Origin: Arthrobacter sp. DWC3
GTDB lineage: Bacteria; Actinomycetota; Actinomycetes; Actinomycetales; Micrococcaceae
DNA length: 64,000 nucleotides
Assembly: GCF_002929375.1 (NCBI RefSeq)
Contig: NZ_PJIP01000014.1
Span: 1 to 64,000, forward strand
Direction: 5' to 3'
In this document: piece after piece, positions 54,912-63,299 of the stretch
Layout: the number at the start of each line of letters is the position of its first letter
Position numbering within the stretch: position 1 is the stretch's first letter
The notes under the pieces: generated by a model
Databases searched by the model: none
What the model was told of the DNA's origin: nothing
What the model saw: only the letters and a program-made list of their open reading frames with translations
Position numbers and translations under genes: made by a program

Positions 54912-56617
54912 CTTTCATCCCCACTTTCCACTGCGCGTTCCATGTCTTTTGCTGCTTCCCGTAGCGCGTACTCGATGCGTTGTTGGCTCTGGGCCGACTT
55001 ATCCGCCCCGGATGGCGCACCGGCTCGGAAACCCTCAGCCGTCGGTGAGGTCACGGGTGCGGCCCCGGGAGCTTCCGTTGGAGGCTTGTCACCTGATGCC
55101 GCGGGCTCTGCCCCGCTTGGCCCTCCAGCTGACGAGCTGCCGTCACCGGTACCGGATGGTGCTTCCGAAGGTGCGCCGGTCCGTTCGGCCTGAGGCTGTG
55201 CGCCCGTTGAGCCGTTTGAACCACCAGGCGCGCTGTTTCCGCCTGCACCAGTACCGGCATCACCGACCGGTGACGTCTCTGCCGCGGATCGTTCCGGGCG
55301 TTGCTCTGCGCCCGAAGGACCACCGGAACCTCCCCCGGGACCACCAGCAGTTCCTCCGGATGCTCCGACACCTGAGTCCGACGCGGATGCGACGGGCTGT
55401 TCTGGCCTCTGCTCTGCCCCGGAAGGGCCGGTACCACCGGTTCCGCCACCGGTGTTACCTGCACCACCAGGGGTCGCAGCACCGGTGGCGCCGCTTCCGC
55501 CTCCACTGGCTGCGGCAGCACTGCTGCTGGTGCCTGCGGTCGCAGATGTTTCTGCGGCAGTGGCAGCCCCAGTTGCCGTGGCGCCTCCACCTGTAACGGC
55601 TGCTTCCCCGGCCGTTGCTGCGGCTCCGCTACCGGTGACGGCGGCTGCGCCCCCGCCACCACCGCCTGCAGCTGCGGCGCCGGCTGCAGCGCCGATCCCT
55701 CCGGTGAGTGCTCCGATGGCGACGGCACCGCCGACCATTGCCAGGCCGGATGCTCCCATCCCCTGCGGTCCTGCGCTGACGGCAGGCACGAGGACCTTCG
55801 CCAGGGCTGGCATCGCAACGCAGGCGCTGCAGATGATCACGAGACCGGTGATCAGACCGATCGCGGTGTTTCCGAGTTCGTTGTCTGCGGTGCCGTTGAT
55901 GCCTTTCAGGAGGGCGAGTCCTGCCCCGTACAGGATTGCTGCGGCAGGCTTGAAGAGGACGACGGCGGCGAGCCAGCCCACGGCCTTGTCGAAGGACTTC
56001 CGTCCGCGTTCGGTTTGAGACGCGGCCGCGAAGATCGGGAGAACCCCACACAATGCGATCGCCGCACCGTAGGAGAAGATTACGATGACCGCGTTGATGA
56101 TCGCTCCGAGTAGGGCCAGGGGCACGATGAACAGGATGATGCCGGCGAGCTGCATGGTCATCGTGGTTCCTGCGAGGGCTTCCAAGCCCATCGCGGTTCC
56201 GAGCCCGTCTTCCTGCGCGGACCCGGAGATGGTGGTCACCAGCCACGGGGCGAGGACGTCGGTGACGCCGAACAGCAGACCCACCATCGGAACCGCGATC
56301 GCGGTCGTCAGAATGGTGCGCACCATGCCCATGATCAGGTTCTCGGTCGAGGCACGGTCCTGGTCGCGGGCGAGCTTGATGAGCGCAAACGCGGTCCCGA
56401 TGACACCGGCCATGCCGACGAAGATCAGCGTCGACTGCTGGATGCGGTCGGTCGCGGATCCTGCACCCATGTCAGGTGCGCCGATTTTCAACCACCAGGT
56501 ACCGACGAAGTTGATCATTTCCGTCAGGACCTGCACGACCCAGCTTGCGAGGAACTGGATCAGCTTTTCGATGGCGCTACCGGCAACGCCTTCAAGGAAG
56601 TCTCCGAAAAAGTCCAT
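54908..56617 (-). CDS. TrbL/VirB6-like polytopic membrane protein with long low-complexity tail
   Basis: A protein of about 569 residues. The N-terminal half (about 1-280) has seven or more spans with ILFIVPLALLGAIINAVIVI and SYGAAIALCGVLPIFAAAS, the TrbL/VirB6 pattern of an inner-membrane channel. The C-terminal half is almost entirely Gly/Ala/Ser/Thr/Pro, with repeated GPSGAEQRPE-type units, and is probably unstructured and extracytoplasmic or cytosolic. ATG at 56617 overlaps the upstream stop (TGATG); a GTG at 56635 is possible. Overlaps the SCO6880-type gene downstream. Confidence 0.85.
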   Translation of the reverse strand: MDFFGDFLEGVAGSAIEKLIQFLASWVVQVLTEMINFVGTWWLKIGAPDMGAGSATDRIQQSTLIFVGMAGVIGTAFALIKLARDQDRASTENLIMGMVRTILTTAIAVPMVGLLFGVTDVLAPWLVTTISGSAQEDGLGTAMGLEALAGTTMTMQLAGIILFIVPLALLGAIINAVIVIFSYGAAIALCGVLPIFAAASQTERGRKSFDKAVGWLAAVVLFKPAAAILYGAGLALLKGINGTADNELGNTAIGLITGLVIICSACVAMPALAKVLVPAVSAGPQGMGASGLAMVGGAVAIGALTGGIGAAAGAAAAGGGGGGAAAVTGSGAAATAGEAAVTGGGATATGAATAAETSATAGTSSSAAAASGGGSGATGAATPGGAGNTGGGTGGTGPSGAEQRPEQPVASASDSGVGASGGTAGGPGGGSGGPSGAEQRPERSAAETSPVGDAGTGAGGNSAPGGSNGSTGAQPQAERTGAPSEAPSGTGDGSSSAGGPSGAEPAASGDKPPTEAPGAAPVTSPTAEGFRAGAPSGADKSAQSQQRIEYALREAAKDMERAVESGDES

Positions 56618-57432
56618 CAGCTGTCGGGCCCCCACTGAATGTAGGGCTGGCCCTGATACTGGCTTCCGGAAATCAGTTCGGTGCCGGAAGCGGGGTCAAG
56701 CTTCCAGTCTCCGTCCTCCCACACCAGATCGACCTGGCCGACGATTTTCTGCTCCAGCCCGTTCGGCGGAGTGAGGGTGTAGACGAGCTGGTAGGAAGCA
56801 GCGTTCTCGCTGTACTCGTTCTGTACATAACCAATAAGCGTCGAGAGCGACGCGGCAACGCCGTCACTACCCTCTTCGAGTCCATCACGGATACGCTGCG
56901 CTCTTTCGCCCAACAGCTCGCGGTTCGGTCCCTCTGCTACCGCTACTTCGAGGTCCTCAGCAGCCTCAACGCTCCTCGACGGATCCAAAGCGACTGCGAA
57001 CGTCGCGGCCGCCATGAGCGATCCGGCCTCAGTATGTGCGTAGCCAACCCTCAATTCAGAGGGCTGCTTCTGGCATCCACCGAACTCCGAAAACGGAACC
57101 ACGCCATACCCGGCTGCTACCCATTCGTCGACTACCGGAGCACTGTCAGCCACAGATACCTCGTCGTTGTCGAGGTCCGCTTGGCAATCCCATGCGCTGT
57201 CCGCGTCCGCGACGGGTCCTGCCGTCGCGGACGCGGATGCTGGGGCAGATGATGGTGCTGTCTGCGTTGCAGCGGTGGTTGGGTCCGCTGCCGGTTCGTC
57301 ATTGCTGGGGAAGAGGAATACCCGCAGGCCCCATGCGAGGAGGCCGACCAGCACCAGGGCCAGCAGCATCACTGCGGCGCCGAACCACTTCGGGCGGGCC
57401 TTTGGTTCCTGGGTGGTGTCCTGTGTGCTCAT
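56617..57432 (-). CDS. Single-span T4SS accessory protein (VirB8/TcpC-like position)
   Basis: A 271-residue protein with a short cytosolic start, one span (about 16-38, FGAAVMLLALVLVGLLAWGL) and a large extracytoplasmic domain. A Thr/Ala/Ser linker comes first, then a folded part ending in VGQVDLVWEDGDWKLDPASG, an NTF2-like feature seen in VirB8/TcpC-type proteins. ATG at 57432 follows AAGGA. It lies between a small membrane protein and the TrbL-like gene. A scaffold role in the channel is inferred from topology and position only. Confidence 0.7.
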   Translation of the reverse strand: MSTQDTTQEPKARPKWFGAAVMLLALVLVGLLAWGLRVFLFPSNDEPAADPTTAATQTAPSSAPASASATAGPVADADSAWDCQADLDNDEVSVADSAPVVDEWVAAGYGVVPFSEFGGCQKQPSELRVGYAHTEAGSLMAAATFAVALDPSRSVEAAEDLEVAVAEGPNRELLGERAQRIRDGLEEGSDGVAASLSTLIGYVQNEYSENAASYQLVYTLTPPNGLEQKIVGQVDLVWEDGDWKLDPASGTELISGSQYQGQPYIQWGPDS

Positions 57433-57472
57433 CGTGTGTCCTTCTCTCGACCAGATGGGTGGGCGTTGTTGC

Positions 57473-57778
57473 TTAGGTGATTGCAGTCCACACTGCACCC
57501 GAAGCGCCCAGCAGGCAGGCAGCGACCATAGGCCAGATGGGTGCCTCGATCTCGTTGCCCTGCCGGCGGTTCCTGCCGGCGGAGACGAGGCCGAAGATGA
57601 AGAACACGAACAGGACCAGGCCCGCGCCCCACAGGACCCAACCGATAACCTGCGTCAGGCCCTCGGTGCCGGGAGGCTGCGTCGGGGTGAAGGTCTGAGC
57701 TGAGAGCGATCCTTCACGGACCGGAGTGAGCGCGTTGATGGTGGTCAGGGTGTGTGCTGCCAGAGTGTTTCCGAACAT
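57473..57778 (-). CDS. Small two-span membrane protein, pilin-like (VirB2 position)
   Basis: A 101-residue protein with an N-terminal segment that could be a cleaved leader (about 1-35), then two hydrophobic spans (about 43-63 and 78-98) separated by a short basic loop (GRNRRQGNE). Size and topology resemble VirB2/TrbC-type pilins, and it lies among T4SS genes, but there is no diagnostic motif. ATG at 57778 with GGGA upstream. Confidence 0.65.
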   Translation of the reverse strand: MFGNTLAAHTLTTINALTPVREGSLSAQTFTPTQPPGTEGLTQVIGWVLWGAGLVLFVFFIFGLVSAGRNRRQGNEIEAPIWPMVAACLLGASGAVWTAIT

Positions 57779-57792
57779 GGGAGTTCCCTTTC

Positions 57793-58401
57793 TCAGTGCC
57801 CGGAGCGGGCGATTTTTTCGATTTTCCGGAGCACGCTTTTCAGTCGTGTCCCGGAAGCTTGTGGGGTGACGCCGACCTCGCGCCACGAGGGTTCATACGG
57901 TGCCGTCATGGCCACCGGGAACATCCGTGCGACCCCGCGCGCGAAGTCCAGGGTCGGCTTCGTCAGCCGGTTCTTGGGTCGGTCATGGACGATCACGAGG
58001 CCGACCAGTTCGTAGGGCAGCTGCCCCGAAGCGGACTTACGGGCCAGCTGCTGCGCGGCCTCGAGCGAGGACGCACTGGTCGAGCAGACCAACAGAGCCC
58101 GGCCTGCGTAGGTGGGGCGCCGCTCGGACTCATCGACGACGTTCTCCGAGCACAGGCCCGCAAGGGTACTGGTGCCGACGCCACCGGAGGCACCGACCAG
58201 CCACAGGGTCGCGCTGGTCACGGCCACGGGGGCCGCTGGTTCGGCTTCCTCGACAGGCTCTGCGGCGAGGGTCTGCTGAACGTTCCGTGGGCCCCTCAGC
58301 GATTCGCGCTGCCCGAGGATCGGGTCATCGTCGATCGGGTCTTCCTGCGGCTCTACCTCCGGCTCGTTGACGAACGGGTTGCGCTGCGGGGTCACGGTCA
58401 C
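57793..58401 (-). CDS. Small P-loop-like protein with altered Walker A
   Basis: A 202-residue soluble protein with an acidic, proline-rich N-terminus (about 1-60) and a compact alpha/beta domain. The loop GASGGVGTSTLA resembles the ParA-type GGVGKT loop but has Thr where the essential lysine should be. The domain is short, ending in GTRLKSVLRKIEKIARSGH. It overlaps the ParA-like gene by four bases (GTGA), so the two may form an active/inactive pair, with this protein as a non-hydrolysing partner or adaptor. Possibly the DUF6668 family; I am not certain. Confidence 0.65.
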   Translation of the reverse strand: MTVTPQRNPFVNEPEVEPQEDPIDDDPILGQRESLRGPRNVQQTLAAEPVEEAEPAAPVAVTSATLWLVGASGGVGTSTLAGLCSENVVDESERRPTYAGRALLVCSTSASSLEAAQQLARKSASGQLPYELVGLVIVHDRPKNRLTKPTLDFARGVARMFPVAMTAPYEPSWREVGVTPQASGTRLKSVLRKIEKIARSGH

Positions 58402-59801
58402 AGTCCCTCCGCGATCTGCGCGGCGGCCCGAAGCCAGGCGCGGCGGGTCTGCGGGAGCATCGAGGAGAACCGGATCCTGCCCTCGATCAGCGACGGATCG
58501 TAGGGCACCGTGACGACCGACTTCACGAACGGACGGAAGGACTCAGCGAGCTCGTTCAGCTTCGCCGGCCCGTGGGACGGGGTGCAGCCCAGGACGATCA
58601 CCACTGCGCGGTCCGCCAGTGACTGCGCGTGCTCGTTGCCCGCCCGCAGGGCGCTGAGAACCCGGGACGCGCCTTCGGCGGCGTCGTCGACGGACTTGAC
58701 CGGGATGACGACATGGTCAGAATGCCCGATCATCGCCTCCCAGTTGTCCCCGCGCTCGGTGTTGCCCGAGTCCATGAGGATCAGCCGGTAATACTTCGCG
58801 GCCACGGAGTAGAGGCGGTGGACCTCGTCGCCGGTGACCTCGTGCCGCTTCTTCGCACCCGATCGGTCATCGGAGCGAAGTACGTCGTACTGGTCCGAGG
58901 GCTGGTGGTGGACGTAGGACGCCAGATCCCCAGCCCGCGCGCCGGCGGTCATGAAGTAGTCCGTCTGCTCGAGAAGGTCGATTACTGTCGCCTCATGGCC
59001 GGCGTCGAAGGTCCGCCAGCCCAGCGAGCCGAGCGAGTTGTTGTTGTCCCACGCCAGGACACCGGAGCCGCCGAGGCGGGCGAACACAGCGGACAGGCAA
59101 ATCACCGTCGGCGTCTTACCTGCCCCTCCCTTGGGGTTCAGGACCGTGAGCGTACGGGGCCCAGCCCAGTGCTGGGAGACGGTCTTCTCATCCCTGCGCT
59201 GCTCCAGCTCAGTCGGTGAGGCCGAAAGCTTCAACCCGAACTGATTCAGCAGGCCACGAAAACCCACCTGTGCCGGCGCGTCGGCGTCCGGCCGGTCGAC
59301 GAACGACGGCATCGCCGTCCTGCGGGTCGGCAGCGGCTCCACAGTCTCTACCGGGACCACTGCCGATACGACAGCTGATGAAGCGACGGTTTCCGCTGTC
59401 GTTGCTTCCGTGGCCACGGAAGCCTCAACGGGAGCGGGAACAGGAGCGGCAACAGGTGCTGCTTCCACTGTGGCCGCCGGTACGGTCGGCTGTTCTGGCG
59501 TGACCGGGGACGCTGCAGGTTCGACCGCTTCGGAGGACTGGGCTGGCCCGCTTTCCGTCGGGTCACTGTCGGCGTCCTGCTCGATGACGGCGCCGTCGGT
59601 CTGAACGAGGATCGTGCGGGAGCCGGACGGGTCCTCGATGTGCAGTTCGGTGGCGGTGCTCGTCTCGGCCGCGAGGTCGATCGCGGTGCTCATGACGGAG
59701 CGGCGGGCGTCCATGACCGATGGATAGGGGGCGGTGGTTTTCTCGCCTCCCAGATCAAGCTCGAGGGTGCCGGCCGGGTCGATGACAGCGGTCATTCTCA
59801 T
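58398..59801 (-). CDS. ParA/MinD-type ATPase with N-terminal extension
   Basis: A 467-residue protein. Residues 1-75 form a small alpha/beta domain; 80-160 are Ala/Val/Glu/Pro-rich and probably disordered; from about 215 a SIMIBI ATPase domain follows with deviant Walker A KGGAGKTP (about 224-231), a Walker B-like RLILMDSGNTERGD and VIPVKSVDDAAEG. Such proteins act in partition or in positioning of secretion machinery; here it is embedded in the transfer operon, so recruiting the channel to the membrane is as likely as plasmid partition. No ParB gene is adjacent. Its start overlaps the upstream stop (TGATG). Confidence 0.82.
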   Translation of the reverse strand: MRMTAVIDPAGTLELDLGGEKTTAPYPSVMDARRSVMSTAIDLAAETSTATELHIEDPSGSRTILVQTDGAVIEQDADSDPTESGPAQSSEAVEPAASPVTPEQPTVPAATVEAAPVAAPVPAPVEASVATEATTAETVASSAVVSAVVPVETVEPLPTRRTAMPSFVDRPDADAPAQVGFRGLLNQFGLKLSASPTELEQRRDEKTVSQHWAGPRTLTVLNPKGGAGKTPTVICLSAVFARLGGSGVLAWDNNNSLGSLGWRTFDAGHEATVIDLLEQTDYFMTAGARAGDLASYVHHQPSDQYDVLRSDDRSGAKKRHEVTGDEVHRLYSVAAKYYRLILMDSGNTERGDNWEAMIGHSDHVVIPVKSVDDAAEGASRVLSALRAGNEHAQSLADRAVVIVLGCTPSHGPAKLNELAESFRPFVKSVVTVPYDPSLIEGRIRFSSMLPQTRRAWLRAAAQIAEGL

Positions 59802-61363
59802 CAGGGGTTCTCCTTCGGGGAAGCAGTCGAGGTGGGGCTCGCAGTAGAAATTGGGGTAGAAGTCGGGGTAGGTGTTGCTGTGGGTCGGGGTGCGACCTGC
59901 GTCAGCGCATACAGCAAGCCGGTAGAGGATCCGTAGGCTCGGGTGATTGCCTTGCCGTCGTCGGTGATGACGTCGGGGATCGCTGCCCGGGCGGCGTCGG
60001 TCGTGGCTTCGGTGACGCCCTGCGCATTAATCCGCAGCTGCTCGGTATTGGTGGTGACCCAGGCGTAACCAGCGGCGAGCTTTCCGGCTCCGGGCAGGCG
60101 GTGGGCCTGCTTCGCGTCGACGTCGACCAGGACCGTGCCGGCCATCAGCAGGCCGTTTTCCCGGTCCACCTGGATACCGGAGGTGGGGACGTCGGTTCCT
60201 TCGACGTCGACAATGCCGACCTGCGTCGCTTCCGTCGCATCGGCGGCCTCTCCAAGGGCATAGAAGCCGATGGTGGTGGTGTCGTCGGTCTTCCATGCCG
60301 CGACGACCGTCCCGTTCACGGATCCGAGGACCGTGACCAGTTCCGCCCCTGCCGACGGCGCAGGCAGCTTCGCCGGGGCGGGCAGGGCTGCCGAGTCCTG
60401 CGTCACGCGCCAGATCCGTCCGGAGCGCGTGTCCGCTGCTACCAGGTCGTCTCCGAGGGCTTCGATGGGTTCCGCGGCCGCCGGGACCACCCGCGCCGCT
60501 GTACTGCCGTCGGCTGCGACGATCAGTGTCCGCTTGTTCGGTAGGTCCACCCGAGGAGCCGTACCGCCGTCCAGGACGATCGTTCCGTCCTTGGGGACGT
60601 CGACGCGGATCGGGTCCGCCCCGTCGCCGAACAGCACCAGCTCGCGGGCGGCTGCGGCCGCGACCCTGGACTGCCCATCGAGGGTGAACACCGCCAGCTG
60701 CTCGACCGTGAACGGAGCGGTGCGCGTCCACCGCTCCACACCCGTCCGAGGGTCATGGCCGATCAGCTTCGAGCTATCCACGCTCACCGGCTGCCCCGAG
60801 GGGTCCAGAATCGCCCGAACGGTCGAGCCGGTCATCGGCGTCGTCCAGTCACCGTAGGTATCCCACCCGGCAGGAGCCGGGACCGGCAGCTGCGCAGGAG
60901 GCGGCGTGAAGACCGTCGCTACCGGCTCGGCCGTGCTGTTCTGCAGCGTGTAGAAGGCACTGAAACCGACCGTGACCGCCAGAACGCCCGCGCTCCCCCA
61001 CAGCACAGCCTTCCGGCGCGCAGGAATACGACGGCGTGCAGTCTTTGACCCAGTACGGGCAACACCAGCACCTGTGCCGCCGGCAGTGCCGGTGGAGGTG
61101 GTGTCTTCACGTTCCTCGAGCGTGCCCAGCTCGGCGTCCACGACCATCTCGTAGACCTCGCCGTCCTCGGTGAGTCCCTGCACCCGGCACGCAGCCAGAC
61201 CCAACCGGCGGCACGCTTCCGCTGCTGCGTCCGCGGCTACGTCGGCTGCGGACGTGTCATCGAGCACCGGGTAGGTGAGGACGTCGCCGTTCGCGTCCGC
61301 GATGATTTCGCCCTCCCCGATGGTGAGGCGGATGACGGGCCAGGAATGCACTGCCGGAGTCAC
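59801..61363 (-). CDS. Membrane-anchored beta-propeller-like T4SS accessory protein
   Basis: A 520-residue protein: a small cytosolic N-terminal domain (about 1-85), one span (about 112-135, RKAVLWGSAGVLAVTVGFSA), then a large outside domain made of repeats. The repeats contain LIGHDPRTGVERW, LVAADTRSGRIWRVT and TGIQVD-like segments, typical of a PQQ/WD-type beta-propeller. GTG at 61363 overlaps the upstream stop. The N-terminal domain has the same pattern as the one at the start of the ParA-like protein (strand, ALxxDLAAE-type helix, strand). Function unknown; a peptidoglycan- or surface-facing scaffold is possible. Confidence 0.7.
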   Translation of the reverse strand: MTPAVHSWPVIRLTIGEGEIIADANGDVLTYPVLDDTSAADVAADAAAEACRRLGLAACRVQGLTEDGEVYEMVVDAELGTLEEREDTTSTGTAGGTGAGVARTGSKTARRRIPARRKAVLWGSAGVLAVTVGFSAFYTLQNSTAEPVATVFTPPPAQLPVPAPAGWDTYGDWTTPMTGSTVRAILDPSGQPVSVDSSKLIGHDPRTGVERWTRTAPFTVEQLAVFTLDGQSRVAAAAARELVLFGDGADPIRVDVPKDGTIVLDGGTAPRVDLPNKRTLIVAADGSTAARVVPAAAEPIEALGDDLVAADTRSGRIWRVTQDSAALPAPAKLPAPSAGAELVTVLGSVNGTVVAAWKTDDTTTIGFYALGEAADATEATQVGIVDVEGTDVPTSGIQVDRENGLLMAGTVLVDVDAKQAHRLPGAGKLAAGYAWVTTNTEQLRINAQGVTEATTDAARAAIPDVITDDGKAITRAYGSSTGLLYALTQVAPRPTATPTPTSTPISTASPTSTASPKENP

Positions 61364-62010
61364 TTGCCCTCCCCCGTCTTCCAACCGGGCATCGCAGTGG
61401 TCATATCGCGGGTCTGGTGCCCGACGACGTCCCACTGGCCGTCCGTCTTCTCGAGGTACACGGTCACCTGCCGGTGACCGCCGCCGTCCAGCGGCGTCTC
61501 GTCACGGGCTACCCAGCGCCACGTCACGTCGAGGATCCGAATCGCCTTGTCAGCGGCGACGTCCTGCGCGGCGTCACCGATCGCCGGGACCACCCGGGGC
61601 ACGCTGTAGGCGCCGTGATCGGCTGGTTCCAACCATTCGCCGTTGCTCGCGTTGCGCTCAGGCTCGACCTGGTTTGCCGCCCACTCCTCGCTCATCAGCG
61701 GAATGGCGCGCACCGCGGCCGCCGTCTCGGTGCGGTCCACCTCCGTGTCCCACGAATGCAACATGAGAGCCGCGACCCGAGCGGTCGAGTCGACGTCGGA
61801 CCGGTCGGCATCCTCCGGGGATGCGAACGTGTTCCCGCCCAGGATCTCCTCGGCAGGGGCCGAGGTGTAGGAGCCTTCGTAGATCTCCGTGAGAGCCGAA
61901 ATCGGGGCCACGTCCTCCGATGCCGCGTCGGCGGTGCAGCTGGTCAGGGCCATCATCGAGACCGCCAGAGCGGCGGCCCGGTACAGATTGGTGTGTGAGC
62001 GACGGGTCAT
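61360..62010 (-). CDS. Putative lipoprotein of the transfer operon
   Basis: A 216-residue protein with a signal peptide and lipobox (MALTSC, Cys about residue 25), so it should be anchored outside. The mature part has no motif I recognise; its C-terminal half (WRWVARDETPLDGG, RQVTVYLEKTDGQWDVVG) has the look of an NTF2/VirB8-type fold. Start 62010 (ATG) overlaps the upstream stop TGA; a GTG at 62019 is alternative. It is encoded between the wall hydrolase and the propeller-like protein. Confidence 0.65.
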   Translation of the reverse strand: MTRRSHTNLYRAAALAVSMMALTSCTADAASEDVAPISALTEIYEGSYTSAPAEEILGGNTFASPEDADRSDVDSTARVAALMLHSWDTEVDRTETAAAVRAIPLMSEEWAANQVEPERNASNGEWLEPADHGAYSVPRVVPAIGDAAQDVAADKAIRILDVTWRWVARDETPLDGGGHRQVTVYLEKTDGQWDVVGHQTRDMTTAMPGWKTGEGK

Positions 62011-63125
62011 CGCACCCACGCTCCTTTCTCTTTCAGAATCGGCTCCGGATCGAGGTTCCAGCCCTGATACGGGTAGACGACCTCCGGTGCTTCCGGCTTG
62101 TACATCTCGACGTGCAGGTGTGTGGCGACCAGCCCGAGGCCAGCCTTATTGCCCTCGGTGCCGACGACATCGCCACGCTTCAACCTGTCCCCCACGGCCA
62201 CGCTGTAGGCGTTGAGGTGGCAGAACGCGAACCCGAAATCGGGATCGTCGCCGTCCTCCTTGGCGATCACGCACCCGTCCTTATCGTTGAAGCCCGTAAT
62301 GCGCAGGTCGGTCGGTGCGATCACCGGGCCGCCGTTACCGGTGCCGGCCCCCGGGGTCGAGAGGTCAACCCCGACGTGGTCCTGCGCCCATGCGGGCAGG
62401 CCCGGAACATTGCGATGCCCGTAGCCGGAGGTGAACACCCCACCCGGAAGCGGGTTGGTCCACTCGCCGTCACCGAGGTCGCCATCCCACGCGACGGTGC
62501 CCGCCGGTGCCGTGCAGTCGGCAGAGAACTCGCCCTGCCCGGAGGAGAGGATCTTCTCGACGTACTGCTGGGTCTCCGTGAACGCCGGTATGCCCTTGGT
62601 TGCCTGCACGGCACCGGGGCCAGCGTTGTAGGCGGCGAGGGTCAGCCGCACCAGCAGATCGGCGTCATCGCCGGCCAGCGGCTGCACCTGCTCTTTCAGG
62701 GCTGCCATGTAGCGGCCGTAGGCAGGGATCGCATCCTCGGCTGAGAACGGGTCACCGCCCTCCCCGTACATGGCCCAGGTGCCGGGCATAAACTGAGCCA
62801 CGCCCTGAGCCCCTGCAGGGCTCCGAGCACCTTCGTTCCAACCCGATTCCTGCTTCAGCTGTGCCGCCACCACGCTCGTCGGCAGACCCGCTGTCTTCGC
62901 GGCAGCGTCGACCAGATCACCCCAGCCGTTCGGGATGACCGGCGTCGACGTGACATCACCGACGGTTTCACTGACTGCCGAGACGACGCACGCAGCGGGC
63001 CTCTCCTCTTTCTGCGTGAGGATCGCAGCACCGGCGACGCCCACGACGGGCAGGCCAGCCAGCAGAGGCACAAGAATCACCAGGGCCAGTAGCGGGGACG
63101 CTCCGCGCTTCTCGTCCTCCTCCAC
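62007..63125 (-). CDS. Bifunctional wall hydrolase: lytic transglycosylase + M23 peptidase
   Basis: A 372-residue protein with one N-terminal span (about 9-32). The lytic-transglycosylase domain follows (about 75-195, catalytic Glu in QLKQESGWN, then GAQGVAQFMPGTW and AYNAGPGAVQ). The C-terminal M23 peptidase domain (about 225-365) has HVGVDLSTPG and HLHVEM metal-site motifs. Such VirB1/CwlT-like enzymes open peptidoglycan for the conjugation channel. GTG at 63125 has GGGGGAGG upstream. It is the first gene of the minus-strand transfer operon; its promoter should lie in the 170 bases shared with the divergent regulator. Confidence 0.92.
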   Translation of the reverse strand: MEEDEKRGASPLLALVILVPLLAGLPVVGVAGAAILTQKEERPAACVVSAVSETVGDVTSTPVIPNGWGDLVDAAAKTAGLPTSVVAAQLKQESGWNEGARSPAGAQGVAQFMPGTWAMYGEGGDPFSAEDAIPAYGRYMAALKEQVQPLAGDDADLLVRLTLAAYNAGPGAVQATKGIPAFTETQQYVEKILSSGQGEFSADCTAPAGTVAWDGDLGDGEWTNPLPGGVFTSGYGHRNVPGLPAWAQDHVGVDLSTPGAGTGNGGPVIAPTDLRITGFNDKDGCVIAKEDGDDPDFGFAFCHLNAYSVAVGDRLKRGDVVGTEGNKAGLGLVATHLHVEMYKPEAPEVVYPYQGWNLDPEPILKEKGAWVR

Positions 63126-63222
63126 GACTACCTCCCCCTGGTGTGATAGGCACAGACTGTTAGGGCGTGCACGGTAAAATTTGAGATGTAAGGCTAGAGG
63201 AGTGACACCAATTCCTTAGTTA

Positions 63223-63243
63223 TCAGAATAGCTTAGATTCTGA
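63223..63243. promoter_or_regulatory. Inverted repeat in divergent region, candidate operator
   Basis: TCAGAAT (63223-63229) and ATTCTGA (63237-63243) are perfectly inverted around a seven-base spacer, between the transfer operon and the HTH gene that starts at 63300. The region is AT-rich for this window, as expected of promoters. Confidence 0.5.
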
Positions 63244-63299
63244 CATCAAGCCTATACGTGCGTGTCGTGCCCATTGAGAGATCTCATGAAGGAGGTGCT

